A stretch of DNA of 64,000 nucleotides, from contig BORH01000017.1 of NCBI GenBank assembly GCA_018333075.1, forward strand, positions 29,749-93,748, given 5' to 3'. Below, piece by piece: positions 8,341 through 17,070 of this stretch (position 1 is the first letter of the stretch; each line of letters begins with the position of its first letter). The notes under the pieces are model-generated. The model was not told the DNA's origin. It saw only the letters and a program-made list of their open reading frames with translations, and made no database searches. Source of the DNA: Heyndrickxia sporothermodurans. GTDB lineage: Bacteria > Bacillota > Bacilli > Bacillales > Bacillaceae_C. Made by a program: the position numbers and the translations under genes.

Positions 8341-9324
8341 TTATTTTGGAGAAATTCCCTTTTCATCAAAGTATTTCTTTGCACCTGGATGTAAATCAAT
8401 ACTCATACCATTTAAGGCATTCTCAGCTTTAATGAATTGAGCCTTTGAATGTTTAATTTTATCTGTATTTTCATAGATAGCTTTTGTTGCCTTGTAAACG
8501 ACATCTTCCGGTAAATCCTCTCGTACAACTAGCATCGAAAGTACGGCTATGGTTGGAACAGCACTTTTAATTTTATAAGTACCAGAAGGAACCTCATCCT
8601 TAATATAGAATGGATATTTCTCAATTAGTGCATCCACTTTATCTGAATCAATTGGTACAATATTTACTTCTTTTGTAGCGGACAAGCCTTCAACAGCACT
8701 TGTTGGAGTACCTGCAGTAATAAATGCTACATCAATTGATCCATCTTGAATTCCCTCAGTCGAATCGTCGAAGGAAAGATCACGTACTTTAATATCATCG
8801 AACGACATACCATAAGCTTCTAAAATTTGTTCAGCATTGGCTCTTGTACCAGACCCAGCAGCACCTACCGAAACCACTTTCCCCTTTAAATCCTCAACGG
8901 ATTTGATATCGGATTTAGTTGTCACAATTTGAATGGTTTCTGGATAAAGAGTTCCCATTCCTTTAATGCTATCTATTTTTTTGTCATCAAACATCAATTC
9001 ACCTTTAGTTGCATAGCTTACGATATCTGTTTGTGTAAAAGCGATATCTGCCCCATTATCCTTTAGAATCGCCATATTTTCAGAGGATGCACCTGATGTA
9101 ATTACGTCAGCTTTAATTCCTGTTTCATCCTCTATAATTTTCCCCATCATTCCACCTAATGGATAATAAGTTCCCCCTGTACCACCTGTTGCAATAGTTA
9201 ATAGTTTCACCTTACTATCACCTTTTGCACCGTTTGAAGTTTTCTTCTCGCCACCGCATGCGGCTAATATCATTGACAACAGAACCATAATTGCAGCGCC
9301 GAGAAAAAGGCTTCGTTTCTTCAT
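8341..9324 (-). CDS. TAXI family TRAP transporter solute-binding lipoprotein
   Basis: 327 aa. A signal peptide ends in lipobox LAAC (Cys about 23), so the mature protein is lipid-anchored outside the membrane. LTIATGGTGGTYYPLGG (residues about 44-60) is the diagnostic N-terminal TAXI motif, and VVSVGAAGSGTRANAEQIL near 150 lines the ligand site in this family. GGGGG precedes the ATG. It is the first gene of the receptor-DUF1850-permease operon and, given the hairpin after it, probably the most abundant product. Confidence 0.94.
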   Translation of the reverse strand: MKKRSLFLGAAIMVLLSMILAACGGEKKTSNGAKGDSKVKLLTIATGGTGGTYYPLGGMMGKIIEDETGIKADVITSGASSENMAILKDNGADIAFTQTDIVSYATKGELMFDDKKIDSIKGMGTLYPETIQIVTTKSDIKSVEDLKGKVVSVGAAGSGTRANAEQILEAYGMSFDDIKVRDLSFDDSTEGIQDGSIDVAFITAGTPTSAVEGLSATKEVNIVPIDSDKVDALIEKYPFYIKDEVPSGTYKIKSAVPTIAVLSMLVVREDLPEDVVYKATKAIYENTDKIKHSKAQFIKAENALNGMSIDLHPGAKKYFDEKGISPK

Positions 9325-9562
9325 AAAATATCCCCCTTTTAGAAAATTTAACTACATTAACCATTTTATCATTACAATTAACACAATTGTCAAATAAATT
9401 TAAATAAACAAAAAGAACCGATTAATCAAAATTATTATTTTATAAAAATTAATATCCTTTTATTACAAAATTATTTCTAGAAAATTCAATTTAATTGTTT
9501 TGTAATCTCCTAATCTCTCTTTTTATGCTATAACTATATATACGGCAGAAAGGAGTTGTTTT

Positions 9563-10711
9563 ATGCAAACAATAAGGCGATTGATTGTCCTACTGTTTAT
9601 CAGTCTGTTGGGGATATCAGCGACAATGGAAGCCCATGCAGAAACAAGCCAGGAAAGCTTACATACAATAAAAAATAAGCTACAACAAAACAAAGAGGCT
9701 GTTCAGAAAAAGGAAAATGAAAAAGACGAGTTAAGTAGAGAACTATCAGCATTACAAGAGGAATGGAAGTCGCTTCAAGCTGTCATCTCCAGTAATCAAA
9801 AAGAATTAAGTAGATTAGAAGACAAAATAAAAGAAACAAGTGAAGCGATAGAAAAGAAAAAAGAAGAAATTGTTGACCTAGAGGATAAAGTTCTAGCACG
9901 AGAAAGTATTATAAAAAAACGTCTTGTTGCACTTCAGGAAAATGATCGCACTAATATTGTTATTGAAACATTACTAAATTCCGAAAGCATTGGTGATTTC
10001 TTCAATCGAATAAGTGCTGTTTCCGTATTGTTAAAAGCAGATAATCAAATATTGAATCAGCAGGAAAAGGATCTTCAACAAATTGAAAAAGATAAGAAAG
10101 AAATCACTAAACGGGAAGCAGAATTAAATAATGATCGCCAGATGCTAGCTTCTACTCAAGCAAAGCTTGAAACTAGCTTACAAAATAAACAAGTGTCTAT
10201 TTCAAAGCTCCAATCAAAATATGCATCGATTGAAAATGATATTAAACAATCTAAGAAAAACAATACGAATCTTCAATCCCAATTGAAAACTATACAAACC
10301 AATATTAAAAAGGAACAAGCTGCTACAAAAGCAAGAGCAGCGAAAATGGCGAAAATGGCGAAAATGGCTAGCCAGACCAATCATTCAGACCAAACGCAAA
10401 GCCATTCCACAAACAAGGTAACTGGTAAAGAATTATATGTCACGGCAACAGCCTATAGTCATGAAGATACGAAAGGAAATATTACAGCGTTAGGCTATGA
10501 TATTAAGAAAAACCCAAATATGAAATTAATTGCTGTCGACCCCGCTGTTATTCCATTAGGTAAGAAAGTATGGGTAGAAGGATACGGAGTCGCTATCGCT
10601 GGTGACACTGGTGGTGCAATTATCGGTCATAAAATCGATGTGCTGAAGCCTTCAAAAAAGGAAGCGATCGCCTGGGGTAGGAAAACAGTTAAAATTATTA
10701 TTTTAGACTAA
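9563..10711 (+). CDS. Secreted coiled-coil protein with C-terminal 3D domain
   Basis: 382 aa. A signal peptide (residues 1-27, ending AHA) is followed by a long Lys/Glu-rich coiled coil (about 30-250) like the N-terminal regions of CwlO/PcsB-type hydrolases. From residue 290 there is a 3D (Asp-Asp-Asp) domain: TATAYS, AVDPAVIPLG, AGDTGGAI and GHKIDV hold the three aspartates of the MltA-like fold. Proteins of this kind cleave or remodel peptidoglycan at the cell surface (compare YocH). AAAGGAGTTG precedes the ATG. The linker contains three perfect 9-bp repeats (GCGAAAATG, 10340-10366) encoding AKM units, a likely length-variable spot. Confidence 0.88.
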   Translation: MQTIRRLIVLLFISLLGISATMEAHAETSQESLHTIKNKLQQNKEAVQKKENEKDELSRELSALQEEWKSLQAVISSNQKELSRLEDKIKETSEAIEKKKEEIVDLEDKVLARESIIKKRLVALQENDRTNIVIETLLNSESIGDFFNRISAVSVLLKADNQILNQQEKDLQQIEKDKKEITKREAELNNDRQMLASTQAKLETSLQNKQVSISKLQSKYASIENDIKQSKKNNTNLQSQLKTIQTNIKKEQAATKARAAKMAKMAKMASQTNHSDQTQSHSTNKVTGKELYVTATAYSHEDTKGNITALGYDIKKNPNMKLIAVDPAVIPLGKKVWVEGYGVAIAGDTGGAIIGHKIDVLKPSKKEAIAWGRKTVKIIILD

Positions 10712-10720
10712 TTTCTATTC

Positions 10721-10757
10721 AAAAAGACCTTTACTTTAAACAGTAAAGGTCTTTTTT
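10721..10757. terminator. Bidirectional terminator
   Basis: AAAAAGACCTTTACT (10721-10735) / AGTAAAGGTCTTTTTT (10742-10757) between convergent genes. Confidence 0.88.
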
Positions 10758-10758
10758 C

Positions 10759-11832
10759 TTATTCTTCCACTTTTCTAATTCGAAATAGCTGATAAATGTG
10801 AAGCACGACTACTTTTAATACAGCATAGGTTGGAATAATTAAAATCATCCCTAACACACCCGCAAGATTTCCTCCTACTAAAATAAGTAAGATAATCGTT
10901 AATGGATGAACATTTAATGTTTTCCCCATTACTTGTGGAGAAACAAGATTACTTTCAATTTGTTGAGCCACAACCATAACAATTACTACGTAAACTGCCA
11001 TAATTGGATCCTGGAAGAAAGCGACTATAATGGCAGGAGTCGCTGCAATAAACGGTCCTAGAAAAGGGATCACATTTGTTGCCATGCCGAACAAGGCAAG
11101 AATCAACGCATAGTCTAAACCGATAATTAAATAACCGATTAACAATAGAATTCCTACAACTGAACTAACAATTAATTGACCTTGAATATAACCACCTAAT
11201 GCTTTATCCATATCATGAAGAACGGAGCGAATTTCCTTCTCTTTTGATTTTGGGAAGAAGCGCGTTACATTAGGAACAAATCTGTCGCGATCGTTCAACA
11301 TATAGAAAAGAATAAATGGGACAATCACTAGGGAGAAAATAAAGCCAAATACATTACTTAAAGTCTTGGCTACTATTGCACCAGTAGATAATGCATTTGT
11401 TTGTAGCTTTGTAGTGACATTAGCAATGATATCCTTAGCAAATTGCGGAATATACTCCTGATTCTTTTGCCAATAGTCAAAAGCATCCTGTCCAGCCTTC
11501 ACCATATCAGGTACATTTTCTACTAAACGTTTAAATTGGTCTTGAAGGAGTGGTCCAACTAATTCAACTACGGTCACAATAACCCCTATTAACATTACAA
11601 ATATCAGCATAATCGCTAATTTTCTAGGAATTTTCCACCCTTCCAACAGCTTAACGATCGGCCTTGCCAAATAATATAGGATTCCTGAAATTAAAAATGG
11701 TATAAACAACGTTTGTATGAAAATAACGAGTGGAGTAAATACAAAGCTCACCTGGTTTAGCAGCCAAATGATAATTAAAACAACAATTATCCCAATTCCT
11801 AAGTGAAAGAGTTTCTGTTTTATTTTAAACAC
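10759..11832 (-). CDS. AI-2E family (UPF0118) membrane protein, second copy
   Basis: 357 aa with about 8 membrane segments. The family fold is clear: NVIPFLGPFIAATPAIIVAF near residue 255 and AQQIESNLVSPQVMGKTLNVHPL near 292. It differs strongly from the protein at 3553-4581, so the two are old paralogues, not a recent duplication. The only in-frame start near the 5' end is GTG at 11832, with AGAGG directly against it; that spacing is poor and the start is uncertain. Substrate unknown. Confidence 0.85.
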   Translation of the reverse strand: MFKIKQKLFHLGIGIIVVLIIIWLLNQVSFVFTPLVIFIQTLFIPFLISGILYYLARPIVKLLEGWKIPRKLAIMLIFVMLIGVIVTVVELVGPLLQDQFKRLVENVPDMVKAGQDAFDYWQKNQEYIPQFAKDIIANVTTKLQTNALSTGAIVAKTLSNVFGFIFSLVIVPFILFYMLNDRDRFVPNVTRFFPKSKEKEIRSVLHDMDKALGGYIQGQLIVSSVVGILLLIGYLIIGLDYALILALFGMATNVIPFLGPFIAATPAIIVAFFQDPIMAVYVVIVMVVAQQIESNLVSPQVMGKTLNVHPLTIILLILVGGNLAGVLGMILIIPTYAVLKVVVLHIYQLFRIRKVEE

Positions 11833-11982
11833 CTCTATTATTTTTTAGTTTTCTTCTATATTAATCAATTTTCTAAATAGATAAAACCGATTGATAGAAA
11901 ATCATTACTGATTTACTGCTTAATGTCTAGTATAAAACATATTACGAAAAAGTTTGAACACGAGTTTCATTTTTTAGAAGAA

Positions 11983-12012
11983 AAAAAGGAGAGAAATAAT
12001 TCTCACCTTTTT
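11983..12012 (-). terminator. Terminator of the nitroreductase gene
   Basis: AAAAAGGAGAGAA / TTCTCACCTTTTT, one mismatch in 13 bp, followed on the minus strand by T-rich sequence. Confidence 0.7.
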
Positions 12013-12035
12013 AGTCATGCTCTTAGAAGCCATGA

Positions 12036-12599
12036 TTAACGTTCTGTATCAATAATTGTTAAAAGCTCTTCAACAGGAGTTCTATCTTTTTTTTCTGGTA
12101 TCGCTTCTGGATAGCCGATATGGATAAATCCAATAATTTTTTCTCCTTGCTCCACACCTATTTTTTCACGAAATTTCGGATCATGAATAAGAGGATTCGT
12201 TTTCCAAATCATCCCTACACCTTGCTCCCATGCTGCAAGCTGTAAATTTTGAACCATGGTACAAACGGCTGCAAAATTTTCCTCCCATTGTTTTTGGCGC
12301 GGATCTTCCTTCATCACAACGACTAAATGCGATGGAACATTCATTACATATTCCCATTTTTTACGCAGCTCTTCGTTCTTTTTCATAATGGCATCTGCTA
12401 ATACTTTTTTTCCTTCATCCTTTAAAAGGATAAATCTCCAAGGCTCTCTTAGACCATGATTAGGAGCCCAAACCGCCGTATTTAATAGCTCAACTATAAG
12501 ATCAGTTGGCACAGGATCCGTTTTAAATTTTTTAATGGATCGACGTTCTTTAATGACCTGTGCAACTGTAGAGTGAGTTTGTTCTTTCAGATTTTCCAT
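12036..12599 (-). CDS. Nitroreductase family FMN protein, Fur-controlled
   Basis: 187 aa, a compact NfsB/YdjA-like flavin oxidoreductase. RRSIKKFKTDPVP (residues 19-31) is the N-terminal FMN phosphate-binding motif; AVWAPNHGLREPWRFI (about 42-57) and GVGMIWKTN (about 127-135) are conserved in the family. It probably reduces nitro compounds, quinones or flavins with NAD(P)H in the cytoplasm. GGAGG precedes the ATG. A perfect Fur palindrome just after the likely transcription start indicates iron-repressed expression, which would fit a role in iron release or iron-starvation redox, as inference. Confidence 0.9.
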   Translation of the reverse strand: MENLKEQTHSTVAQVIKERRSIKKFKTDPVPTDLIVELLNTAVWAPNHGLREPWRFILLKDEGKKVLADAIMKKNEELRKKWEYVMNVPSHLVVVMKEDPRQKQWEENFAAVCTMVQNLQLAAWEQGVGMIWKTNPLIHDPKFREKIGVEQGEKIIGFIHIGYPEAIPEKKDRTPVEELLTIIDTER

Positions 12600-12624
12600 G
12601 AATTAACCTCCGCTTCTCATAGGT

Positions 12625-12643
12625 GAAAATGATTCTCATTTTC
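12625..12643. promoter_or_regulatory. Fur box
   Basis: GAAAATGA-TTC-TCATTTTC, a perfect 8+3+8 palindrome close to the consensus GATAATGATAATCATTATC. It lies a few bases after the expected transcription start, where Fur would block RNA polymerase. Confidence 0.85.
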
Positions 12644-12653
12644 TTTTATCAAT

Positions 12654-12682
12654 ATCATACCGAATCTTCCCTTTTTTTACAA
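12654..12682 (-). promoter_or_regulatory. Sigma-A promoter of the nitroreductase gene
   Basis: On the minus strand: TTGTAA (12677-12682), 17-bp spacer, TATGAT (12654-12659). The Fur box begins about 11 nt beyond the -10. Confidence 0.65.
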
Positions 12683-12702
12683 TGATTTTTCTTTTTTAAT
12701 TC

Positions 12703-13917
12703 TTATTGCTCAAGCGCTAATTTTTTATAGCATTTTACCTCTTGTTTTTTCAAACCAATCAAATAAGAAAAAATACTCATTGTAACAACCAGAGCCATCA
12801 AACCAAAAAGCCACTGACCATTCAATTGTTTAAATATCCATCCTCCTGCAATTGGACCGATAAAGTTCCCCAATGATCGAAATTGAGCTGCTCCAAAATA
12901 GGTCCCTCTCATCATATCAGGTGCAATACTATCGATAAAAACGCTTGTAGATGGGAATAAAAAGATTTCACCAATTGTAAATAACAGCATGGAAAGGATA
13001 AATCCCGCCCAGCCCTGTGAAAAACTAAAACCAATAAATCCAATAACAGAAATACTGCTGCCAAGCATCATAACATGAAGTACTTTCCATTTTTCAACTA
13101 GACGACTCAACGGAATTTGCAAAATCACTACTGTGACTGCGTTTATTGATAAGAGAACTGAATAAAGGACAACCCCATTTGTTAATATCTTTTCTAAATG
13201 CTGTGGTAAGGTCGATTCCACTTGAGAATATCCAATATTGACCAATATTCCTCCAAGAATGAAATATAATAATGCTTTATCATTAAATACCACACGAAAT
13301 GCACCTTTAAAGCTCGTTTGCTTTTTACTGCTTTCTCCTTTATTTATTTGGTACTTATTTAAAAGAAGGAATAATACTAATCCGTAAACTAAATAAAATC
13401 CTCCAGTTATCTCAAATGTAATGGTTGAAGACGATGCACCAAAAACCGCCCCTAATAATGGCCCCATAGCCGCACCAATATTTATTGCTGTATATCGCAT
13501 GGAAAATACTCGAAGTCGTCTCTCCTTAACCGTAACATCAGACATTAATGCCTGACTAGTAGGCTCAAAGAAGGAGCGACAAATACCGTTTAGTGCATTT
13601 AAAAGTAGGAAAGCAATTGGCTTTGTCGCAAACGCAAATCCGATAAAAACGAATGCCCATGTAAAAATAGAACCTAACATCACTACTTTTCTTCCAAAAC
13701 GATCGGATAAATTTCCTCCAATAAATCCGCCAATTGTACCTGTTAATGGACCAACTCCAATAATAAGTCCGATAATAATTGGATGAATTCCTTCCGTTTT
13801 AGATAAATATAAAGCCAAAAATGGCAAAGCCATAAAACTGGCGCCTCTTGCAAACACAGTCCCTGCAAGTAACGTCCAGACGATCGGGTGATATGCTTTT
13901 AGGTTTAATTTCTTCAC
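12703..13917 (-). CDS. MFS transporter, drug-efflux (DHA1-like) type
   Basis: About 404 aa with 12 membrane helices. The loop 2-3 signature GGFIGGNLSDRFGRKVVMLG and the helix-4 region NALNGICRSFFEPTSQALMSD are typical of major facilitator multidrug or metabolite exporters. Start choice: ATG at 13935 has no ribosome site, and ATG at 13923 has AAGGA touching it. GTG at 13917 has AAGGA 6 nt upstream and is preferred; either ATG would only add 2-6 residues. It is convergent with nothing and sits upstream of the iron-regulated nitroreductase promoter. Substrate unknown. Confidence 0.85.
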   Translation of the reverse strand: MKKLNLKAYHPIVWTLLAGTVFARGASFMALPFLALYLSKTEGIHPIIIGLIIGVGPLTGTIGGFIGGNLSDRFGRKVVMLGSIFTWAFVFIGFAFATKPIAFLLLNALNGICRSFFEPTSQALMSDVTVKERRLRVFSMRYTAINIGAAMGPLLGAVFGASSSTITFEITGGFYLVYGLVLFLLLNKYQINKGESSKKQTSFKGAFRVVFNDKALLYFILGGILVNIGYSQVESTLPQHLEKILTNGVVLYSVLLSINAVTVVILQIPLSRLVEKWKVLHVMMLGSSISVIGFIGFSFSQGWAGFILSMLLFTIGEIFLFPSTSVFIDSIAPDMMRGTYFGAAQFRSLGNFIGPIAGGWIFKQLNGQWLFGLMALVVTMSIFSYLIGLKKQEVKCYKKLALEQ

Positions 13918-14024
13918 TTTCATTCCTTCTCTCATCTATGCTAGTTATGATTATATAGAAAGAAAATTAAATGAAAATTAGAAAATTTGAAAGTATAGTA
14001 ATAAGTGGAAATTATACATCATTC

Positions 14025-14062
14025 TAAAAAAATAAAAACCACAGGCGCTTAACCTGTGGTGA
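14025..14062 (-). terminator. Terminator of tatA
   Basis: ACCACAGG (14038-14045) / CCTGTGGT (14053-14060), then on the minus strand TTTTTATTTTTTT. Confidence 0.85.
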
Positions 14063-14081
14063 AAACCGAAACTAGAGAGAA

Positions 14082-14249
14082 CTATTTTTTGTCCTTTGTG
14101 TCGTCCTCCATAATTCCTCTCATACCTCTTTTAAATTCTCTTAATGTCTCACCTGCAGCCTTACCTAGCTGTGGTAGTTTAGATGGGCCGAAAACTAACA
14201 GAGCAACGATAATAATTAACATAATTTCTCCGAAACCTAAGTTACCCAT
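14082..14249 (-). CDS. tatA: Twin-arginine translocase subunit TatA
   Basis: 55 aa. GGAG at 14258-14261 lies 8 nt before the ATG at 14249; the longer reading frame upstream is not translated from a ribosome site. The N-terminal part is one helix (IMLIIIVALLVFG), followed by the TatA hinge FGPSKLPQLGKAAGETLREFKRG and a charged tail. TatA multimers form the pore through which folded proteins leave the cytoplasm, with TatC as receptor. No tatC is adjacent, so it must work with a TatC encoded elsewhere, as TatAc of B. subtilis does. Confidence 0.95.
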   Translation of the reverse strand: MGNLGFGEIMLIIIVALLVFGPSKLPQLGKAAGETLREFKRGMRGIMEDDTKDKK

Positions 14250-14473
14250 TATTTCATCTCCTAAAGTGGAATCAATATAAAAATCCATTAAAAAATAACA
14301 AGACTCATTTATATTGCCTATTTTAATCCTAAATGGGGTCATTTTCAAGTTAGGAAACAGCTTCATTATGAATATATATTGAACTGAACAATTCGAATAA
14401 CACAGAAAACTAAAGGATTATGAAGAAGATATTCAAATTAAAAACTCTACAAAAAAATGATAAAAAATTCTTC

Positions 14474-14502
14474 TTTACAAGTGTTTTTGATGGGAGTAAT
14501 AT
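14474..14502 (+). promoter_or_regulatory. Promoter of the c-di-AMP riboswitch leader
   Basis: TTTACA (14474-14479), 17-bp spacer, TAATAT (14497-14502). Confidence 0.65.
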
Positions 14503-14530
14503 TTCAATATAAATTATTTCATATCTTTTT

Positions 14531-14652
14531 TCGCTTAATTCGTAAGAAGCGGGGGAACCACTTTTGTGGCCATTTTTGCCACTTGGGGTGAATCCTTTTT
14601 CAAGGTAGGGTTACTCTCATAACCCGAATCCGACAGCTAACCTCGTAAGCGT
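14531..14652 (+). ncRNA. c-di-AMP riboswitch (ydaO/yuaA leader)
   Basis: The closing stem CGCTTA (14532-14537) / TAAGCG (14646-14651) encloses the conserved GCGGGGGAACCA, TTGGGGTGAATCC, AGGGTTACTCTCATAACCC and CCGACAGCTAACCTCGTAAG segments of the ydaO class. In Bacillus it turns expression off when c-di-AMP is high. The gene controlled is the potassium importer kimA. Confidence 0.95.
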
Positions 14653-14688
14653 TGTGAGAGAGGAGTAGACTTGTGCTCGAATACATCG

Positions 14689-14721
14689 ACCACAGAGGAC
14701 TGCATTCCTCTGTGGTTTTTT
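14689..14721 (+). terminator. Riboswitch-controlled terminator before kimA
   Basis: ACCACAGAGGA (14689-14699) / TCCTCTGTGGT (14706-14716) then TTTTTT; a strong intrinsic terminator that forms when c-di-AMP is bound. Confidence 0.9.
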
Positions 14722-14862
14722 GTTGTGCAAATTTTTATATTCGATTCTGGGGGAATCCAAATATGTAGATAAGGCTTATTAAAATATTATTTTTAACAGT
14801 GTAATCCATTATTAAAAAGGAAAACTAAATGAAACTAGATTTATAAGGAGAATCTACCTGAA

Positions 14863-16683
14863 ATGTACAGTTCTATTAAACGTTTTTTAATCGGAAGACC
14901 TTTAAAATCACACGAGCTTGGTGAACAGAAACTAACTCGGTTAAAGGCGTTGGCGATCTTATCATCGGATGCTTTATCATCAGTGGCCTATGGGACTGAA
15001 CAAATATTAATCGTTTTAGCCACCGTTAGCACAGTAGCGTTTTGGTATAACATTCCAATTGCTATCGGGGTTCTATTTCTTTTAGCAGCCCTTATCTTAT
15101 CATATCGACAAATCATCTTTTCCTATCCACAGGGTGGAGGTGCCTATATTGTTTCAAAAGAAAACCTTGGAGAAAATCCAGGTTTAATTGCTGGAGGATC
15201 TTTACTAGTAGATTATATCTTAACTGTCGCGGTTAGTATTTCAGCTGGAACCGACGCAATTACTTCAGCCTTTCCAGTTTTACATGACTATACTGTTCCT
15301 ATTGCCATTATTTTGGTTATTCTTATTACGATATTAAATTTACGCGGTTTAACGGAATCAGCATCCGTTCTTGCTTATCCTGTATATTTATTTGTCTTCG
15401 CACTAGTCATGATGATTATCGTTGGTTTATTTAAAATTGCTACTAGTCAAGTATCGCCAAATTTACACCCTGCTTTAGGTACACCCGTGGCAGGAATTTC
15501 ATTATTCCTATTATTGAGGGCTTTTTCATCCGGATGTTCGGCACTAACAGGAGTCGAGGCTATTTCAAATGCAGTACCCAATTTTAAGAATCCATCCGCA
15601 AAAAATGCTGCTGCAACTCTTGCGATGATGGGGACGATTCTTGCCATCCTTTTTACCGGGATTACCCTTCTAGCCTATTGGTTTGGAATAGCTCCTAAAG
15701 GAAACGAAACGGTTGTTTCTCAAATTGCTGCTCAAACATTTGGAAGAAATATCTTCTACTACTTTATTCAGGGAACAACAGCTTTAATATTAGTACTTGC
15801 TGCAAATACAGGCTTTTCCGCCTTTCCAATGCTGGCCTATAGCCTCGCAAAGGATAAATATATGCCTCGAATGTTTTCGATTCGAGGAGATCGATTAGGC
15901 TATTCAAATGGAATCATCTTCTTAAGTATTGCTTCCATTATTCTAATCATCGCCTTTAAAGGGAAAACAGAGCATTTGATTCCTTTGTATGCTGTTGGTG
16001 TATTTGTTCCTTTTACACTCTCTCAAACAGGAATGATTGTAAAATGGATAAAACAAAAGCCTGAAGGCTGGATTGTAAAGTTAATGACTAATCTAATTGG
16101 TGCATTAATTTCTTTTCTAGTTTTTTCGATTTTAATTGTGACAAAGCTTCATCATGTATGGGCTATTTTCATCTTTTTACCAATAGTTGTATTTATTTTT
16201 CATAAAATCAAAAGGCATTATGTAGCAGTTGGTGAACAATTACGTGTTACTAAACATATAACTGAAGAAATTAAAGGAAATGTGTTTATTGTTCCTGTTG
16301 CTGGAACAACTACAGTAGTTGAAAGATCGATTAACTATGCAAAATCTCTAACGGATCAGGTAATTGCAGTATATATTGCTTTTGATAAAGAAGATGAGAA
16401 GCGGATGGAGCAAAAGTGGAAGGAATTAAATAATGGTGTTAGACTAGTAACCCTGTATTCTTCCTACCGAAGTATTATCTATCCTTTATGTAAATTTTTA
16501 GAAACGGTACAGTCTAAAGCATTAGAGAATCATTATATGGTGACTGTCCTTGTGCCACAATTTATTCCGAAAAAAAGATGGCACAATATACTACACAACC
16601 AATCAGCTTTATTAATAAGGGCTAAGCTCTTGTGGCAAAAAGACATTGTAGTCTCTACTCTTCCATATAAGTTTAAAAAGTAG
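14863..16683 (+). CDS. kimA: KimA-type high-affinity potassium importer
   Basis: 606 aa, matching B. subtilis KimA (607 aa, formerly YdaO). About 12 membrane helices form an APC/KUP-type transporter (residues about 25-455: SSDALSSVAYGTEQILIVLA, QGGGAYIVSKENLG, GVEAISNAVPNFK). A cytoplasmic C-terminal domain of about 150 residues follows. It brings K+ in with protons. AAGGAG lies 12 nt before the ATG. Control by a c-di-AMP riboswitch is the known arrangement: high K+ raises c-di-AMP, which shuts off the gene. Monocistronic. Confidence 0.95.
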   Translation: MYSSIKRFLIGRPLKSHELGEQKLTRLKALAILSSDALSSVAYGTEQILIVLATVSTVAFWYNIPIAIGVLFLLAALILSYRQIIFSYPQGGGAYIVSKENLGENPGLIAGGSLLVDYILTVAVSISAGTDAITSAFPVLHDYTVPIAIILVILITILNLRGLTESASVLAYPVYLFVFALVMMIIVGLFKIATSQVSPNLHPALGTPVAGISLFLLLRAFSSGCSALTGVEAISNAVPNFKNPSAKNAAATLAMMGTILAILFTGITLLAYWFGIAPKGNETVVSQIAAQTFGRNIFYYFIQGTTALILVLAANTGFSAFPMLAYSLAKDKYMPRMFSIRGDRLGYSNGIIFLSIASIILIIAFKGKTEHLIPLYAVGVFVPFTLSQTGMIVKWIKQKPEGWIVKLMTNLIGALISFLVFSILIVTKLHHVWAIFIFLPIVVFIFHKIKRHYVAVGEQLRVTKHITEEIKGNVFIVPVAGTTTVVERSINYAKSLTDQVIAVYIAFDKEDEKRMEQKWKELNNGVRLVTLYSSYRSIIYPLCKFLETVQSKALENHYMVTVLVPQFIPKKRWHNILHNQSALLIRAKLLWQKDIVVSTLPYKFKK

Positions 16684-16710
16684 CGTGTGGTTGGTAAATA
16701 TTTTTTTCTG

Positions 16711-16738
16711 TTGCAAAATCAAAATATTATTCTATAAT
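16711..16738 (+). promoter_or_regulatory. Promoter of the lysine riboswitch leader
   Basis: TTGCAA (16711-16716), 16-bp spacer, TATAAT (16733-16738). Confidence 0.65.
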
Positions 16739-16778
16739 AGTAACTAATGAAACTAAATATAAAATCCTCATCAAACCG

Positions 16779-16966
16779 GTGGGGTAGAGGTCGCGGCTAT
16801 TATTAGTATGACGGACGAGAGACAGTAGAACTTGTTAACTCCGCCTGAAAGGAATAGCTGCCGAAGCTTATCCATCTCTCTGGATGTATGGGCTGGGGCT
16901 GTATCCAAATAGGAGCAGAACTGTCACGTTTATCGTTTCCACTTAAACGTGTTGAGCTATCTTCGG
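16779..16966 (+). ncRNA. Lysine riboswitch (L box)
   Basis: Conserved L-box elements occur in order: GGGTAGAGGTCGCGGC, AGTATGACGG, GCCTGAAAGGAATAGCTGCCG, GGGCTGGGGCTGT, GAACTGTCACG and GAGCTATCTTCGG. When lysine is bound, the downstream terminator should form. Confidence 0.95.
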
Positions 16967-16988
16967 AAGGTATGATGCGGGGTATTAA

Positions 16989-17021
16989 CAATGCCGCCTA
17001 AATCTGGGTCGGCATTTTTTG
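16989..17021 (+). terminator. Lysine-riboswitch terminator
   Basis: ATGCCG (16991-16996) / CGGCAT (17010-17015), extended by CC/GG pairs, then TTTTTT. Confidence 0.85.
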
Positions 17022-17070
17022 TTTCTTCCCCACTCCTTCCAACAATCTTTAAAGGGAGTGTAATATCCAC

